Below, in pieces: positions 23,116 to 35,109 of a stretch of DNA of 64,000 nt. The stretch spans positions 2,628,501 through 2,692,500 of the forward strand of contig NC_066282.1 of NCBI RefSeq assembly GCF_905404315.1, read 5' to 3'. How positions within the stretch are numbered: the first letter of the stretch is position 1; every line of letters begins with the position of its first letter. The position numbers and the translations under genes are program-made. The notes beneath the pieces were generated by a model. The model ran no database searches. It was not told the DNA's origin and worked only from the letters and a program-made list of their open reading frames with translations. Source of the DNA: Leptidea sinapis (Eukaryota; Arthropoda; Insecta; Lepidoptera; Pieridae).

Positions 23116-25149
23116 CTGCAACCCAAACTCCGTAATCGTCCATCGTTCTTACCTGTTTTGGAAGCATGCGCTGGCAAACTTTCAGCTTTTATAAAATAAT
23201 GTAGGTAGGTCTGGGGTTCACGGGCTCTTGCTCTATTAGTTTCTCCGTGTCGTACTTGGCGGTTCATGGCACGGTATGGCGATGTGGTGCGAGTCGCCCA
23301 GCGGACCAATGGGAGTGTCAAATTCTTTGATTATATTTTGATGAGCCTCTTGATCGTTACCATTATTTGATCTAGGAGGCGTAACAATGTTATAAAGAAT
23401 CTTGTGGACTATTTTCCTTTCATAAAGCATTTTTTTATTATTTCCAGTCTTTTCGTAGATTGGCGTAGAATGAATGTGTTGGCTTGAGTAAAATAAAAGA
23501 TAGCTAAAGAAATTTTGTGCATTAAAATTTTTTTTTGCAATGACGTTAACAGATATACTTCAGATTTCGCTACTGCATTATCACTATGGGATCAGACATA
23601 GAGTAGAGTGAATGTTGTCCTCGAAATCTTATTTTACCCTTCTTAAAAGAAAGGAGTGATTGTTGTGGTAGCGAAAAAACGTAATAATTTTATTGGGCAT
23701 ATTAATAATAACTGTATAATATTAGTAAAGAATATTTTTTATCGAGTTGAGATATTGATTTATAAACCAATATACGGCCGTAGCATGCCTGTCTCACTCT
23801 ACGTGTAGGTATTGAAATTGTAAGTATGTATGGCGGCCACACCGACGGGAATACCCAGTAAGGACTCACGAGTCACGAGCGAGCAGTGACGCACGCGCTA
23901 GTTTTGTTCGTCACCTACTTCACCGACCAGACAATGATCCGGCCGATCTTTTAAAAATGAATAAACATAATAAATATGTGTGTGTGTCTGTGCAAGTCCC
24001 ACACGGTAGTGTGTGAAACATATAAAAAGTGCTTGATTAAAAATACTATCGCCTTTTCGTTTCATCGAGTTTCAAATCACAACGATTCTAAAGAAGTTTC
24101 ACTTTCATCTTCACGGACTGATGATGCAAATGAGAATGAAAGTGACGGTTATAATTATTATCATTATAAGATAACTCAGAAGAAATATAGGCATATGTCG
24201 TTTACTAGATCATAACCAAGCTTGTGAATATTTGTAGCATAACGTTGGATATTTAGCTGGTTTTGAGGTGAGATATCTATGCGACCATTTAAAATGCATA
24301 GGTTGCATCGACTAACTGTGAATTGTAAGTTTGAGTACCACAAATTAGTAAGCTCACGAGACGGAGGTCTATATGGTAATATATGCCTCAAGCGACGTAT
24401 ATGAGGCTTGTAAAGCTGCAGTATGTGTAATATATTATGTGATATAATTGCTTACATTAAAATATTAAATAATTTTTAACCTTGGTGAAAAATAGGAAAC
24501 CTTACATCTATCCTGATACCCTATATCCATCTCAATCTCTCGTAGCCCACCCCTGATTAAAATAAACTCATTGATAAGTATCGAAAATGATGAAATTGGA
24601 AGTGGTTTCAATAATCCCAATTCTTTTTTTATGTTTTTATAAATATACCGTTTACATGAAGCGACTACTAAGTTATTATTTCAATGCTTTTCAATGAGAA
24701 TTTTAAACAGGAACTTTTCAGAATTTTCACTTCTACCGTATGTGACTTGCACGGTGGAAGTGAAACATACATACTTGCACACATACACACACATATTTAT
24801 TTTTCTTGGCAAATGGAGTACGGTATTTACATTCAGCCAAATAATAAAAATATAGACGTTTTTATAACATTACAGTTTCCACTAGATTCACAGACACAGA
24901 GTAATCAATACTCGAGTTTGAAACAAGCCAATATTAGACTGTCGTTAATATCGTTGTCAATTAAAGAGGATGTAAATATTAGGTAATTTATATAAAATAA
25001 AATGTTCTTTTCAGAACGAATCTTTCGGCATACGCTTATTACAGTTATTATGCACGATTAATATTTCTACGATCTATAATGCTACGAAGGTATTACTTTA
25101 CAAGTTAGATACTAGACATTTGTATTAATTGATATTATTGGTTGTAGGT
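23116..25149. other. intergenic region, no supportable gene
   Basis: About 2 kb with only short open stretches (for example 23976-24215 plus and 24176-24391 minus). None shows a recognisable domain, splice context or conservation cue. Confidence 0.35.
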
Positions 25150-25445
25150 ACAGCTACAGTTTGAAACGTGCAGTGAGAATTCACATAAGTTTGAAATAGT
25201 AATTATAGTAGGACGATTGGTGACGAAGAATAATCCGGCAAATTTTGAAAGCGAACAGATGTTTTAAATGTAGTGGATTTTGGCTAACTCCATTTTTACA
25301 AGATTATATCCCTCAACTGACAATCTATCAATCACTGCACTTTCATAAAATTGAGTCAATCAATTACTCAATTGTCAATCTATCAATTACTGCACGTTTC
25401 ATACAGTCAAATATAAGAGCGTTTCGCTAGGCTGTTCGATGACCA
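25150..25445 (+). repeat. dispersed repeat, inverted relative of 42585-42805
   Basis: Landmarks, in order, are GTTTGAAA, GACGAAGAATAATCCGGC, TTTGAAAGCGAACAG, TTTTTACAAGATTA, CTATCAATGACTGCACGTTT (here with small changes) and GTTTCGCTAGGCTG. The same series is found in reverse complement at 42585-42805. It is a MITE-like element. The ends were not resolved. Confidence 0.65.
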
Positions 25446-25762
25446 GTGTAAACGTAGTACTAAACATCTTTGGTAGTTAGCTCCCGTTATAGAGTAGTTT
25501 GACTTAAAGGTCTTAGTTACCAGGTCATAAAATCCAAAAAAAATAAAAATAGAGAGTAGTATATTCCTTGGTAGTAAGTAACTAGTAGACAAAAACAATA
25601 TGTCAAAGTCAAATGATTAAGTGCCTTGTATTTACTATTTTGATAAATTCTTTTTTGATAATCCTATTTTATAATGCTGTTTCCTAAAGCCAAAACTAAT
25701 AACTTAAACATTAATACAATGAATGAATGAGCGTACAAAATTAGAATTTATACTAAAGAACA

Positions 25763-28172
25763 ATGTCGCCATTCTACTGGTGTCAATTTCTTATAATCTC
25801 TCTGTGTGTCCATTCATTTAGTTTTATTTTGTATTTCATTTATTCCACTGACTTCTTATTAAAACAGCAGATTCCATCTAAATACTATGACTTTATAATA
25901 AGTAAGTTTTATTATTAGTCCTACATTTCAAAATTTACTTCATAAAAATGGTTTTTTTAAGAATGATACTGTACTAACCTAAAATATGATATATTTATTA
26001 GTGACTTATCGCAATAAAATTAAAATTATAAATCGTAAATTCTTTAGTTACTCATTTTATTAAATATTTGTAAATAAATAAATTTTAGTCAATTGTTTCT
26101 TTAGTAACCTCCATAAAGAATCAGGTTATCCTATTTCATGAGCTGTCTTCAACATTGGTTATCTAATTTTTTACAAATATTGTGAAAAACAAAGAGAAGT
26201 AATGTTTCTGTATGAAATATAACTATTAAATTTCAGTTGGCTCGGGAACTGCTGGTTCATTAATAGCTCATAGACTATCGACAGAAACAAACTATACCTT
26301 TGTGGTTCTTGAAGCTGGTGGTAGATCATACTCGTGGTATGAGATACCAATACTTGGTCCACTGTTACATGGCTCTATTTATGATTGGGGATATGAAACA
26401 GTGCATCAGAAAAGTGCCTGCTTTGCTATGGAGGGAAATGTAAGTTGTAAATAAAATGAAATGGAAATGTAAATAAAACGGGCTAAATCATTAAATATTT
26501 AGGGATATAGTTGTTAGACAAACTGGAGTAACATAATATGATGATATCCCATCAATTACAATCTATGTTATACACATTTATTTATTTTATGAAACAGTTT
26601 TATACAGGTATTCAAACTCACTACATCCATAATATATTTCCCAATAAATGTTTATATATTCTATAAAAAAAAAATTGTACTGTATAATGTGGAATATAAT
26701 ATTTTTAGAATAGTCAAGTCACAATTTTATTACAGAAATGCAAACAACCACAGGGGAAAATCTTAGGAGGGTCTGCTAAGTTAAACAATATGATACATGT
26801 AAGAGGCAACATATCACATTATGTGGAATGGTTTCACAGAAAGTATCCTGAATCCTTTATTAAAGAACAATTTGAATACATTGAGAAAAATATTCTCAAA
26901 CTTAACAATATCAGATTTACAACTGAGTTAAGTAATGGTATGTTAGAAGCTGCAAGAGAATTGGGTTATAATGAACTGGATATGGATTTTAAAAGTGGTT
27001 TTCGCAAACCCCTTCTGTATCAAGATGATGGAAAGAGATGGACCATATCTGATTTGATTTATAAGCATGTCTTAACAAATACATTTGTTGAAAAACTTTT
27101 GATAAAAGAAAATAAATGTATTGGTGTTAAACTTCTAGGTGGTTTTAAAATTTTTGCAAACAATGGTGTAATCTTGTCTGCTGGTACACTAAGCAGTCCA
27201 AAAATATTGCAATTGTCTGGCATAGGTCCTGCTAAATTATTAAAAAGATTTAATATAACTTTAGTAAAAGACTTGCCAGTAGGCAAAAATCTTCAAGACC
27301 ATATTGGTACTGGCTTAGATTTAGTTCAGTTTAACAGATCATTATCAATAAATTCTTTTAATTTCTTCAATCCATACAATATTTTCAATTATTTCTTTCA
27401 TGGGCAAGGCCCCTTTACAACTCCAGGTTGTGAGGCTATTGGATTTTTGTCAACAAAAAATACCACAGTACCTGATATACAATTCATGGTGTTACCTGTT
27501 GGTATAAGTACAGATCGTGGCAGCCATATAAGAAAAAGCTTGAATCTAAGGGATAAAACATGGTTTAATTATTTTGCAAACTTTTTTGAAAACCATACAT
27601 CTTCTATATTTACAACAATTTTGAGTCCAAAAAGCCGAGGAGAGGTTTATATTCAAAGTAGCAATGCAGTTGTCCCACCCATTATAGATCCAAAATACTT
27701 AAGTGACAGGGAGGATGTTTCAACTTTGATTGATGGAGTTAAACTATTAAGAAACTTTGTATTAACTGAATCAATGAAATCAATTGGTGCTTTTATGAAT
27801 ACAAACTATTTTCCTGGTTGTGAAGAGTTTGAATACTTTTCTAATTCATATTTAGAGTGTTATATTAGACATTTAACCCTAACAAGCTATCATCCCATAG
27901 GTACATGTAGCATGGGGCTGCCAGATGAAAATTCATCTGTAGTTGATTTACAATTTAAGGTTCTAGGCATAGACAATTTATTTGTAGTTGATGGATCAGT
28001 ATTGCCAACTTTACCCAGTGGCAATATTAACGCGGCTATTGCTATGATGTCAAATATATTTTTTATACAGAAATTTAAACCAAATAATGGCAGGCCAAAG
28101 AGTTTTTGTACATATCGGTGTAAATACTTTATAAGTGAATTTATTTTAAAAATTTGCCAAAAAAATATTTGA
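25763..28172 (+). CDS. GMC-family FAD-dependent oxidoreductase (glucose dehydrogenase-like)
   Basis: Flavoenzymes of this family oxidise sugars or alcohols. Insects have many paralogues and the substrate here is unknown. The three exons are 25763-25901, 26237-26439 and 26736-28172, with GT..AG introns of 335 and 296 bases and matching phases, giving about 592 aa. Exon 1 starts at ATG 25763 (MSPFYWCQF) and encodes a hydrophobic stretch at about residues 8-31, a signal peptide or membrane anchor. It ends KYYDFII, which joins to IGSGTAGSLIA, the FAD-binding GxGxxG motif, followed by FVVLEAGG. Exon 3 has GKILGGSAKLNNMIHVRG (GMC signature 1) and AGTLSSPKILQLSGIGP (signature 2). The C-terminal active site has His at about residue 500 in TSYHPIGTCSMG, and Asn at about 546 in SGNINA at the second catalytic position. 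The frame is intact and the gene appears functional. The upstream exon is rebuilt from splice phase and was not tested against a transcript. Confidence 0.93.
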
Positions 28173-28234
28173 AAATTTAAAAAAATGGTTTTATTTACAT
28201 TTTTTACTTATTTTATGAAGTAGAAGCTCAAGTA

Positions 28235-28390
28235 TGCTTTGGAATCTGCTGGTGGAATGTTTCTACTACTGACCAAGCTCCTTTTTAAACACCATGTTGT
28301 TGTAAGAGATTGTGGGTGGTGGTGATCACTTAACAACAGGTTACCCATATGCTTGTTTGTCCTCCTATTCCATAAAAAAAAAACACACAA
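28235..28390 (+). repeat. LINE 3'-end/SINE-like repeat (GGTGATCACTTAACA family)
   Basis: This is a diverged copy of a short family whose 3' half reads GCGGTGATCACTTAACA, CAGGTGACCC, GCTCGTTTGTCCTCCTA and TTCCATAAAAAAA. Other copies are at 28985-29080, 29645-29835 and 58655-58825, with inverted fragments at 34505-34570, 36455-36540 and 47680-47755. It follows the GMC stop codon closely. Confidence 0.7.
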
Positions 28391-28544
28391 ATAATTACAG
28401 TATCTACTATTTAACAATGAAACTTTGAATAAATGGTTTTGCACGAAAAGAGACTCATATGGTTAAGTGTGTTAATGCCTGTCATTTATAGAGCCACAGG
28501 ATAGAATATACACCCATAGTCTGACAATGTACTAGTATTTAGTC

Positions 28545-28765
28545 AAAGTGTACGAGAGAGAACATCTCTAATGGAGGTACAGCAAGAAAGAAAAGGAAAG
28601 TGAATCTATTTTTACTGTATACAATTTTGATCGATAAGTCATAAACAGTCAGCCACACTTGGAATTAGCTTTATTAGTATTTTGAATATTAACGCTCACA
28701 TTGACAAATCAAAATTGTTCAGGAATTATAGGCTGTCAGTTCGTCTCTATACGCTAGGCTAGTAC
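28545..28765 (+). repeat. dispersed repeat (ACATCTCTAA family)
   Basis: It shares with 49054-49260, in order, GAACATCTCTAA, GAGGTACAGCAAGA, TTTTGATCGATAAGTC, TAAACAGTCA, TTAGTATTTTGAATAT, CGCTCACATTGA and GGCTGTCAG.TCGTCT. A third fragment with CTTCTCTGACGGAGATACAG is at about 34120-34205. No coding capacity. Confidence 0.6.
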
Positions 28766-28984
28766 ATATATTCTGAGTCTATGTATACAACATAGACTCA
28801 GTAGTTATGGCTATGTAACATATTTCAATTTCACTATTTGTAAACCCAATATAGTATAAACCATAGTTTCTCAACCTTATTTTGCTCACCTTGAGAATAT
28901 GTTTTTTTCTAGAGTATTTTTTTGCCTTTTTAGACTATATTTTTTAATCTACCCACGCCCCATCTGCGCCATCTCAATTAATCA

Positions 28985-29080
28985 ATCAAATAATTTTCTC
29001 TGGGTCTTCTACTGCCATGTGGGCGACGGTGATTATCCATCAGGTGACCCGTATGCTCATTTGTCCTTCACTTCCATTAA
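28985..29080 (+). repeat. partial GGTGATCACTTAACA-family copy
   Basis: GGGCGACGGTGATTATCCAT is followed by CAGGTGACCCGTATGCTCAT and TTGTCCTTCACTTCCATTAA. This matches only the 3' half of the family. Confidence 0.6.
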
Positions 29081-29084
29081 TAAG

Positions 29085-29240
29085 ATGCAACAGTTAAAAT
29101 GTTTAAGTATTTCTTTAAAAAGTTCTCTTAAAGATCCTTTAGGACCTAAGGTAGGTTATAAAATATAGCGCAAATAGCAATCTTCTGCAGGACAGACATG
29201 GTATTAATATCAATTGTACTGCCCCATAACAATACACCAC
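29085..29240 (-). mobile_element. LINE RT C-terminal fragment, related to 16390-17050
   Basis: Same orientation and order as 16735-16870: TTAAAGATCCTTTAGGACCT, GCGCAAATAG, TCTTCTGCAGGACAGACATG and ACTGCCCCATAACAATAC. It is short and frameshifted, a relic only. Confidence 0.65.
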
Positions 29241-29644
29241 GAAGGTAAGTGAAGCCCAGTTACAAAAGCATGTACGGTTTTTCAGTCGGCGTTTATGTCT
29301 CCCCAAACCGTCCACGAACTGCCACTAATTGGATATTTCTTCGTCATCTCTGTACAAAACGCTCTTCCTCTCTTCGGTACACCTCCTTTCTTCCGTCGTT
29401 ACTATGATATTTTGGATGCCTCCAAAATGCATTGCTGTGCAGACTGCAGCAGACGACAGTATTTAGGAAGTTGTGATGCCATTAGACGGGTCATGCAGGT
29501 CTCTCGGGAAATAGTCGATCAGTGCCGAAAGAAACTTAATGTATCTTCTATCGAGTCCTCTCGGGTAAAATAAACGTTTATATAAGACTCAAGTTTGCGC
29601 GCTTACCACAAAAAACTATTTTGCCTATCACTACTCTTCGACAA

Positions 29645-29835
29645 CACTTCCTTTTACGATGTTTGCAGGACGATACCACACACCTTCAAGAAAAGCGCGT
29701 ACACTGTTCCAAAAAGCCGGAAATGCTCCTGTGATTCCACTGGTGTTGCAAGAGAATGTGGGCGGCGGTGATCACTTAACATCAGGTGACCCGTACGCTC
29801 GTTTGTCCTCCTCATCATAAAAAATACCATGCAAC
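29645..29835 (+). repeat. GGTGATCACTTAACA-family copy with LINE coding remnant
   Basis: The 5' part (GGACGATACC, AAGAAAAGCGCGTACACTGT) is a damaged version of a coding tail that reads more clearly in the copy at 58655. The 3' part carries the family end and a short A run. It is probably a 5'-truncated LINE and not a true SINE. The open stretch just before it (29295-29573) was not recognised. Confidence 0.65.
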
Positions 29836-30139
29836 ATGATTTAACTCTGGATGGAATTTGTACTATTAGGTAGGTACATATTCTTTGCTCTCGTCTAAAA
29901 AAAGAACTTTGCCCTATTGAAGGTATGACCATTTTAAGTGCTCACATGCAAAGTTAATAGGAAAAATATAAATATCAGCAGACGCCCTTTTTGGGTGTAA
30001 GAATTCTAAAACAATAACATTGTCGCGATGACGCGAGCGAGACAAGACTAAAAATCGTCAGTAAAAAAAACTCAAAAATCAGGTTTTCGTTCTCGGCTAT
30101 TGCATCCTCCAAAAATTTACAAATTGTAATGAAAATTCA

Positions 30140-30457
30140 CCAGCTGGAGGCTCCTTTGCACCGGATGCCGGCTAGATTATGGGTCACACACACATCACAA
30201 CGGCGCCTATTTCTGCCGTGAAGCAGTAATGTGTAAGTATTGCTCTGTTTCGGTCTGAAGGGTGCCGTAGCTAGTGAAATTACTGGGCAAATGAGACAAC
30301 ATCTTATGTCTCAAGGTGACGAGCGCAGTTGTAGTGCCGCATAATTATTGGGTTTTTCAATTATCCTGAGCAGCACTGCATTGTAATGGGCAGTGCGAAT
30401 CAATTACCATCAGCTGAACGTCCTGCTGGTCTCGTCCCTTATTTCCATAAAAAAAAA
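30140..30457 (+). repeat. dispersed non-coding repeat, about 310 bp (GGCTCCTTTGCAC family), copy 1
   Basis: Landmarks are GGAGGCTCCTTTGCACCGGA, GCCGGCTAGATTATGGGT, CTGCCGTGAAGCAGTAATGT, GCCGTAGCTAGTGAAATTAC, CTTATGTCTCAAGGTGACGA and ATTGTAATGGGCAG, and it ends in an A run after CGTCCCTTATTTCCAT. Three more copies lie at 32167-32438 (inverted), 48260-48570 and 48741-49053. It has an A-rich 3' end and no ORF, so it is probably a SINE or a non-autonomous retroelement. Confidence 0.8.
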
Positions 30458-31204
30458 CTTGGAAACTGTATGGAAAGGAAATATTCTGTGTCCGGACTGT
30501 TTTGATGTTTTCGTGTATTATTGTCGAATTTGAATACTAGGCTGTGGGGCGTGGGCGGCTCATATGACTGCCGTTAACGTTTTTTGAAGTAGGTACTTAC
30601 CCACTCTAGTACCTATAAAACCAAAAATAAAAAAAAGCAAAACAGAGACACAAATGTAAATTAATTCATAAAACACAAGAGTACCTGTACAGTACTCATT
30701 AAGAGTACTCTTCCAGTTAAGAAGATGCATCAACTAAATAAAATATAAAGGTATTATGCCAGTCTTTTTTAGCGATTACAAAAATATATAATAAACTATA
30801 AAAATATTAAATAACCCATACGTGTGTGTATCTATGGATAGATCTTGTAAAATGATATTGAGATTGCTGATATCATTTTTTTCTAAACTGAATAGTTTCC
30901 GCGAGAGAAACTTCCAAAGTGGTAAAATGTGCCCCCCCTGTAAGTTCTAAAATAAGAGAATGATAAAACTAAAAAAATGTATGATGTAAATAACCGTGCA
31001 AACTTTCACTGAAAATGCGTTTGAACGAGATCTAGATAGTAGTTTTTAATACGTCATAAATCGTCACAACTTACTACAAGAACTTTTATATTATGTTACT
31101 TGCTGCTACGGAACCCTTCATGGGCGAGTCTGACTCGGACTTGGCCGCTTTTTATATTTGTTTTGTATTAGCAGTGAAGATAGGTTTTACTCTACTACGA
31201 CGTA
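30458..31204. other. AT-rich intergenic region
   Basis: No gene or clear repeat was recognised. Confidence 0.35.
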
Positions 31205-31507
31205 ATATATAATATAAATAAATAATAATATATTGACACACATTTTACACAAATTATCTTGCCCCAAGTTAAGCAAAGGCTATATAAGCCTGTGTTATGG
31301 GTTACAAGACAATGATATATTTAATACAATATACTTACTTAAACATATATAAATTCATATAAACATTCATAAATACATTTAAACATTCATGACTCGGAAA
31401 CAAACATCTATATTCATCGTATAAATGCTTGCATCTACCGGGATTCGAACCCGGGACCTCTAGCTTAGTAGGTAGGATCGCTAACCACTCGGCTATACAG
31501 GTCGTCG
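31205..31507 (-). repeat. tRNA-derived SINE, copy 1
   Basis: On the minus strand the head reads ACGACCTGTATAGCCGAGTG, with a pol III A-box-like TAGCCGAGTGG. After about 30 bases comes CCCGGGTTCGAATCCCGG, a T-arm-like hairpin with a B box. The body (ATGTTTGTTTCCGAGTCATG, CTTGGGGCAAGATAATTTGT) and a TTATTA-type tail match the copy at 50898-51191 very closely. It is not a tRNA gene: the acceptor stem is incomplete and the family is dispersed. Confidence 0.85.
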
Positions 31508-32166
31508 TAATAAGTAGGTACTTTCGTTATTTTTTTCAAAACTTTAAAATGTTATTATTAACAAGTATCTATTGAACACTTTGAATTCATTGAAGGGTAA
31601 ATAAAACAGTAGGCAGGTTCCCCATTCCCCCAGCAATCAGCCACAAGTGGCAATAAACATAATAATTACACGCGGTATTATTGCGTAGGGTTGTGTAGAT
31701 CGTGTAAGGGTTGTCACTGACAGGTGAACACGAGCAATGAACATAAAATACTAATTTGTTTTATAAGTCAGTTGATTATTTTAAGAAAAATAATGAGTCT
31801 TAGATAAGGACCGCCGTTGGAAGTGAAAACTAGACTATAATATTATAAATGTAGGTAGGTTGCAACATATTACCGAAAATTTAAACTTCACAATTTGTAA
31901 ATTAAACGTATTGTTTCATTTAAGTATTAATTTATTAGGCATTTCAACATCATACATATTAATTAATACATTTACAAACATAAAACTAACATTATTTATA
32001 ACTCTAATAATATGTTTTTACGTTTTGCCCGGACATACATACAAACAAATAGACAAAAATTCTATAAAATACTTTTTGACTTCGGTATTGTTTGTTCTTC
32101 TACACACAGCGAGTATTCTTTTAAAAATATTCAGCGTACAGTTTTTACTTCTTTTTTAATGACAAT
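31508..32166. other. AT-rich intergenic region
   Basis: Contains a hydrophobic open stretch at 31860-32159 with no recognisable domain. It is probably chance in AT-rich DNA. Confidence 0.35.
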
Positions 32167-32438
32167 AAGGGATGTGACGAGCAGGACGTTCAGCTGTTGG
32201 TAATCGATACGCCCTGCCCATTACAATACAGTGCGGCTCAGTAATAATTGCGCTCGTCACCTTGAGACATAAGATGTTAAGTCTCATTTGGCCAATAATT
32301 TCACTAGCTACGGCACTCTTTAGACCGAAGCACAGTACCTAATGCTTACACATTACTGCTTCACGGCAGAATGAGGCGCCATTGTGGTGCCCAAAATCTA
32401 GCCGGCGCGGCGTCTAGTGCAAAGGAGCCTTCCACTGT
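32167..32438 (-). repeat. GGCTCCTTTGCAC-family repeat, copy 2 (inverted)
   Basis: Reverse complement of the copy at 30140. It has CGTCACCTTGAGACATAAGA, TTTCACTAGCTACGGC, ACATTACTGCTTCACGGCAG and GCAAAGGAGCC. Confidence 0.8.
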
Positions 32439-32474
32439 GTACTTACTTTCTTACGGTTTCAATTTTTATTGTAT

Positions 32475-32775
32475 ACTAGCTGACCCACCAAACGTTGTAT
32501 TGCCGATATTAAAATCGCGATACAAAAGTAACTGTTGATCGTAGATGGGTGAAAATTTGAAGTTCTATGAATTTTTTAATACTCACTCATAATCAAAAAA
32601 ATAAAAAAAATCGTGTGGACCTCTCTAAACATTTAGGGGGATGAAAAATAGATGTTGTCCGATTCTCAGACCTACCCAATATGCTGTCATTATTTCATGA
32701 GAATCGGTCAAGCCGTTTCGGAGGAGTTCAAAGTATAACACCATGACACGAGAATTTTATATATTCGATTTAACT
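32475..32775 (+). repeat. dispersed repeat (AGCTGACCCACCAAACGTTG family), copy 1
   Basis: Starts CTAGCTGACCCACCAAACGT. Later it has GGGTGAAAATTTGAAGTT, TTTAGGGGGATGAAAAATAG, GCCGTTTCGGAGGAGTT and GACACGAGAATTTTATATAT. A second copy is at 35110-35590. This is a common type of short element in lepidopteran genomes. I cannot fix its class. Confidence 0.7.
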
Positions 32776-33536
32776 CCTTTCACATACGTAAAATCCGTTC
32801 TTAACGGAGGTTTATTTGACGAAACGAATATTCCGACCAAATTTCAAGTTTAGGGCTTGATGGTTCCAGAGATATCAGATACCAGTGAAGTTATAGGAAG
32901 TATAAGAAGTTATGTGTGGATTTATCTCACGAGGCGAAGCCGAGTGTGATAATAGTATCACATGAGTGTTTTAATACCTAATTATCAACAGTTGCATTCA
33001 AGACATTATCTACACCCAAAATATAAATCCTCTAAAAGTTTCTGAAACAGTTAGTTTACTGCTAACATTAAAACAGCTAGTTCTAGTAGTAACCTAATAT
33101 CATCCATTACTGATTATATACAAATAAACTAAGTATTAAAGAAACAATTATTTATTTTAGTAGTAATTTACATTTTGTATAGTGCAATAATTAAAAAAAA
33201 AAAAATAATTAAAATGTTCTTTTTTTGAAATTCATACAGATGCCACGAGAGCAATAAGAAGGTGGCTGTCTGTTAAAACTCTTTGAGCATGAAGGGAATG
33301 AAAAAAAAATAGAAGTGTTGTTATGAAATTCAGTACAACATTACAACACTCTTTTGGATGATGTAATGGTTATTAGAACATTAGGTGTTTTAATGTTGGC
33401 AATAAGCTAACTGTTTCAGAATCTTTAATAGAGAATTTAAAGAATGGGTGTAGATAAAACATAATCTTAATTTCAAATTTTGTTGTAAATTTTATACCCT
33501 AAAAAGGCGGACATACCTCTAGGTGTTTTTTTCTCT
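32776..33536. other. AT-rich intergenic region
   Basis: No gene was recognised. Confidence 0.35.
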
Positions 33537-33809
33537 CTAGGGCTTCTTCGCGAGACTATCATATTTTTTCAGGTTTAAGTAAGTCAAAGCTATTGTCCTA
33601 AGCATAAAGTTGTCAACGCTATGTAATAATCGAAAACTCAAATTAGCTAAGACAGTCGTATCACTACGTGTGCCCTGTTTTTGTCTGTCAATGGCATCCA
33701 AAATATTGACTTGGTGCAATATGAACGAGGGTTGTGAGCGCTTGGTGGCTGGTACCGAGTTCCCGCGCGTCCCCACCACCGTTGTAGCCGGGATCCGGGA
33801 GCTTTCCAC
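33537..33809 (-). pseudogene. possible decayed LINE RT C-terminal fragment
   Basis: A 90-codon minus-strand frame has patches (NILDAIDRQKQ, NLSFRLLHSVDNFMLRTIAL) that resemble the region after the RT core in lepidopteran LINEs, where a DAIQRRA-like motif precedes a SLxHRRxVxALxL-like motif. The similarity is weak and could be chance. The local GC content is higher than in the flanks. Confidence 0.25.
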
Positions 33810-33859
33810 TTCGGTGCCGTCATTAGGGCTGCCACTCGTAATTTAACATTCATGAATGA

Positions 33860-35109
33860 ATGAATGATCACTGGTCATTTGTTAGGGGTCATCTCAAACA
33901 GGGACGTTCATATTATATAGGTAATTAGGCAGTGCCTGCCTCATTATAAACCTAAATAAATATAGCACTAGTGCTTAAGTTAATTTACTACCTACGGTAG
34001 GCAGTCTACAGATTCCATATACGACGCAAGCAGCGTTTCATACAACTTATGTCGTACTGTTGCAGTAAAGTAGCAGCAAGACAAGTAGACTTCCAATGTA
34101 CTAGCTAGCGCATAGAGTAACAAAGTGTGCGAGAGAGAAGAACTTCTCTGACGGAGATACAGCAAGTTAGACAAGGATAGCGGATCTATTGTGTAGAAGA
34201 GAAATATATACGAGCGCACCATTACGAGTCTCTATTCAGTTAGCGTTTAAAATTTTATTTTTAAAGTAGATTTATTTTATGACACATAATCGTATATTGT
34301 ACAGTAAATAAGAACTTAATAAGTAATAACTTATGTTAAAATATTTAGAGGCCCGTTAGAACCGACAGAACCGTTACTCGAGAGGAGCGGGCATGAACTA
34401 TCAGCCCACCGTCAGCTGGGGCTTATATCTTGACTTGATAATTCTTCTTAAGATGGATGAGCAATTAAGTCAGCATTAATGCTTATAAGGTTGGGGTATA
34501 ACAGTACGGGTCACTTTTTATAAAGTGATCACCGCTTCCCACACAACAACACCAGAGCGTTGCCGACATTAAAGTAGGTACGCGCTTATTTTGAAATAAA
34601 TATTTTTCTCTGTATAGTTATTGGACTTAACAACATGGTGACACGACCTGACATGACATGGTTAATGCAATGTTTTCACTATTCGTTGTATACACTGACC
34701 TCTATGCGGTATATTTGTGGTTGTTTATAGATGGCAGCCCTAATGACAACATTTCTAACCGCGTAATATACCCATATTGCGCGGGAAAATGCGCCATCTT
34801 ATTTTTTTTACTTTACAATGCTATTGTTCTAACGATGATTGATTTAAAATAATTTTGTAGTCGTGACATTTATAGTTCATGTGATTGTTGCCGGTCCGAG
34901 CATTGTATTAATATGTTGGTTTACACCAAATCAGATTTTAAACTGAAGGTCAACGTGCAATTCGCACTTCCCTCATTTGGAATTTGTATTACTTACTTAC
35001 GGCAGAAAGTGGGGGATTTTTGAGAGTCTAGCGACTCGTCACACAAGACATGTTTCGCTTGAACACATATTTATTAATTTATAATTATTGTAATAGAAGC
35101 GTTTTTTAC
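33860..35109. other. intergenic region with repeat fragments
   Basis: Holds a fragment of the ACATCTCTAA family at about 34120-34205 and an inverted fragment of the GGTGATCACTTAACA family at about 34505-34570. No gene was recognised. Confidence 0.4.

Noticed and set aside
23976..24215. Open frame of 79 codons with an acidic Ser/Asn-rich middle
   Set aside because: No recognisable domain, no splice context and no matching neighbour. It fits chance in AT-rich DNA.
29295..29573. Cys-rich 92-codon frame (CCADCSRRQYLGSC)
   Set aside because: The Cys spacing does not fit a known finger. It lies directly before a LINE-derived repeat and may be decayed RT, but I could not align it well enough to call it.
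31860..32159. Hydrophobic open frame resembling a membrane protein
   Set aside because: AT-rich DNA gives runs of Leu, Ile and Phe by chance. There is no start context or family resemblance.
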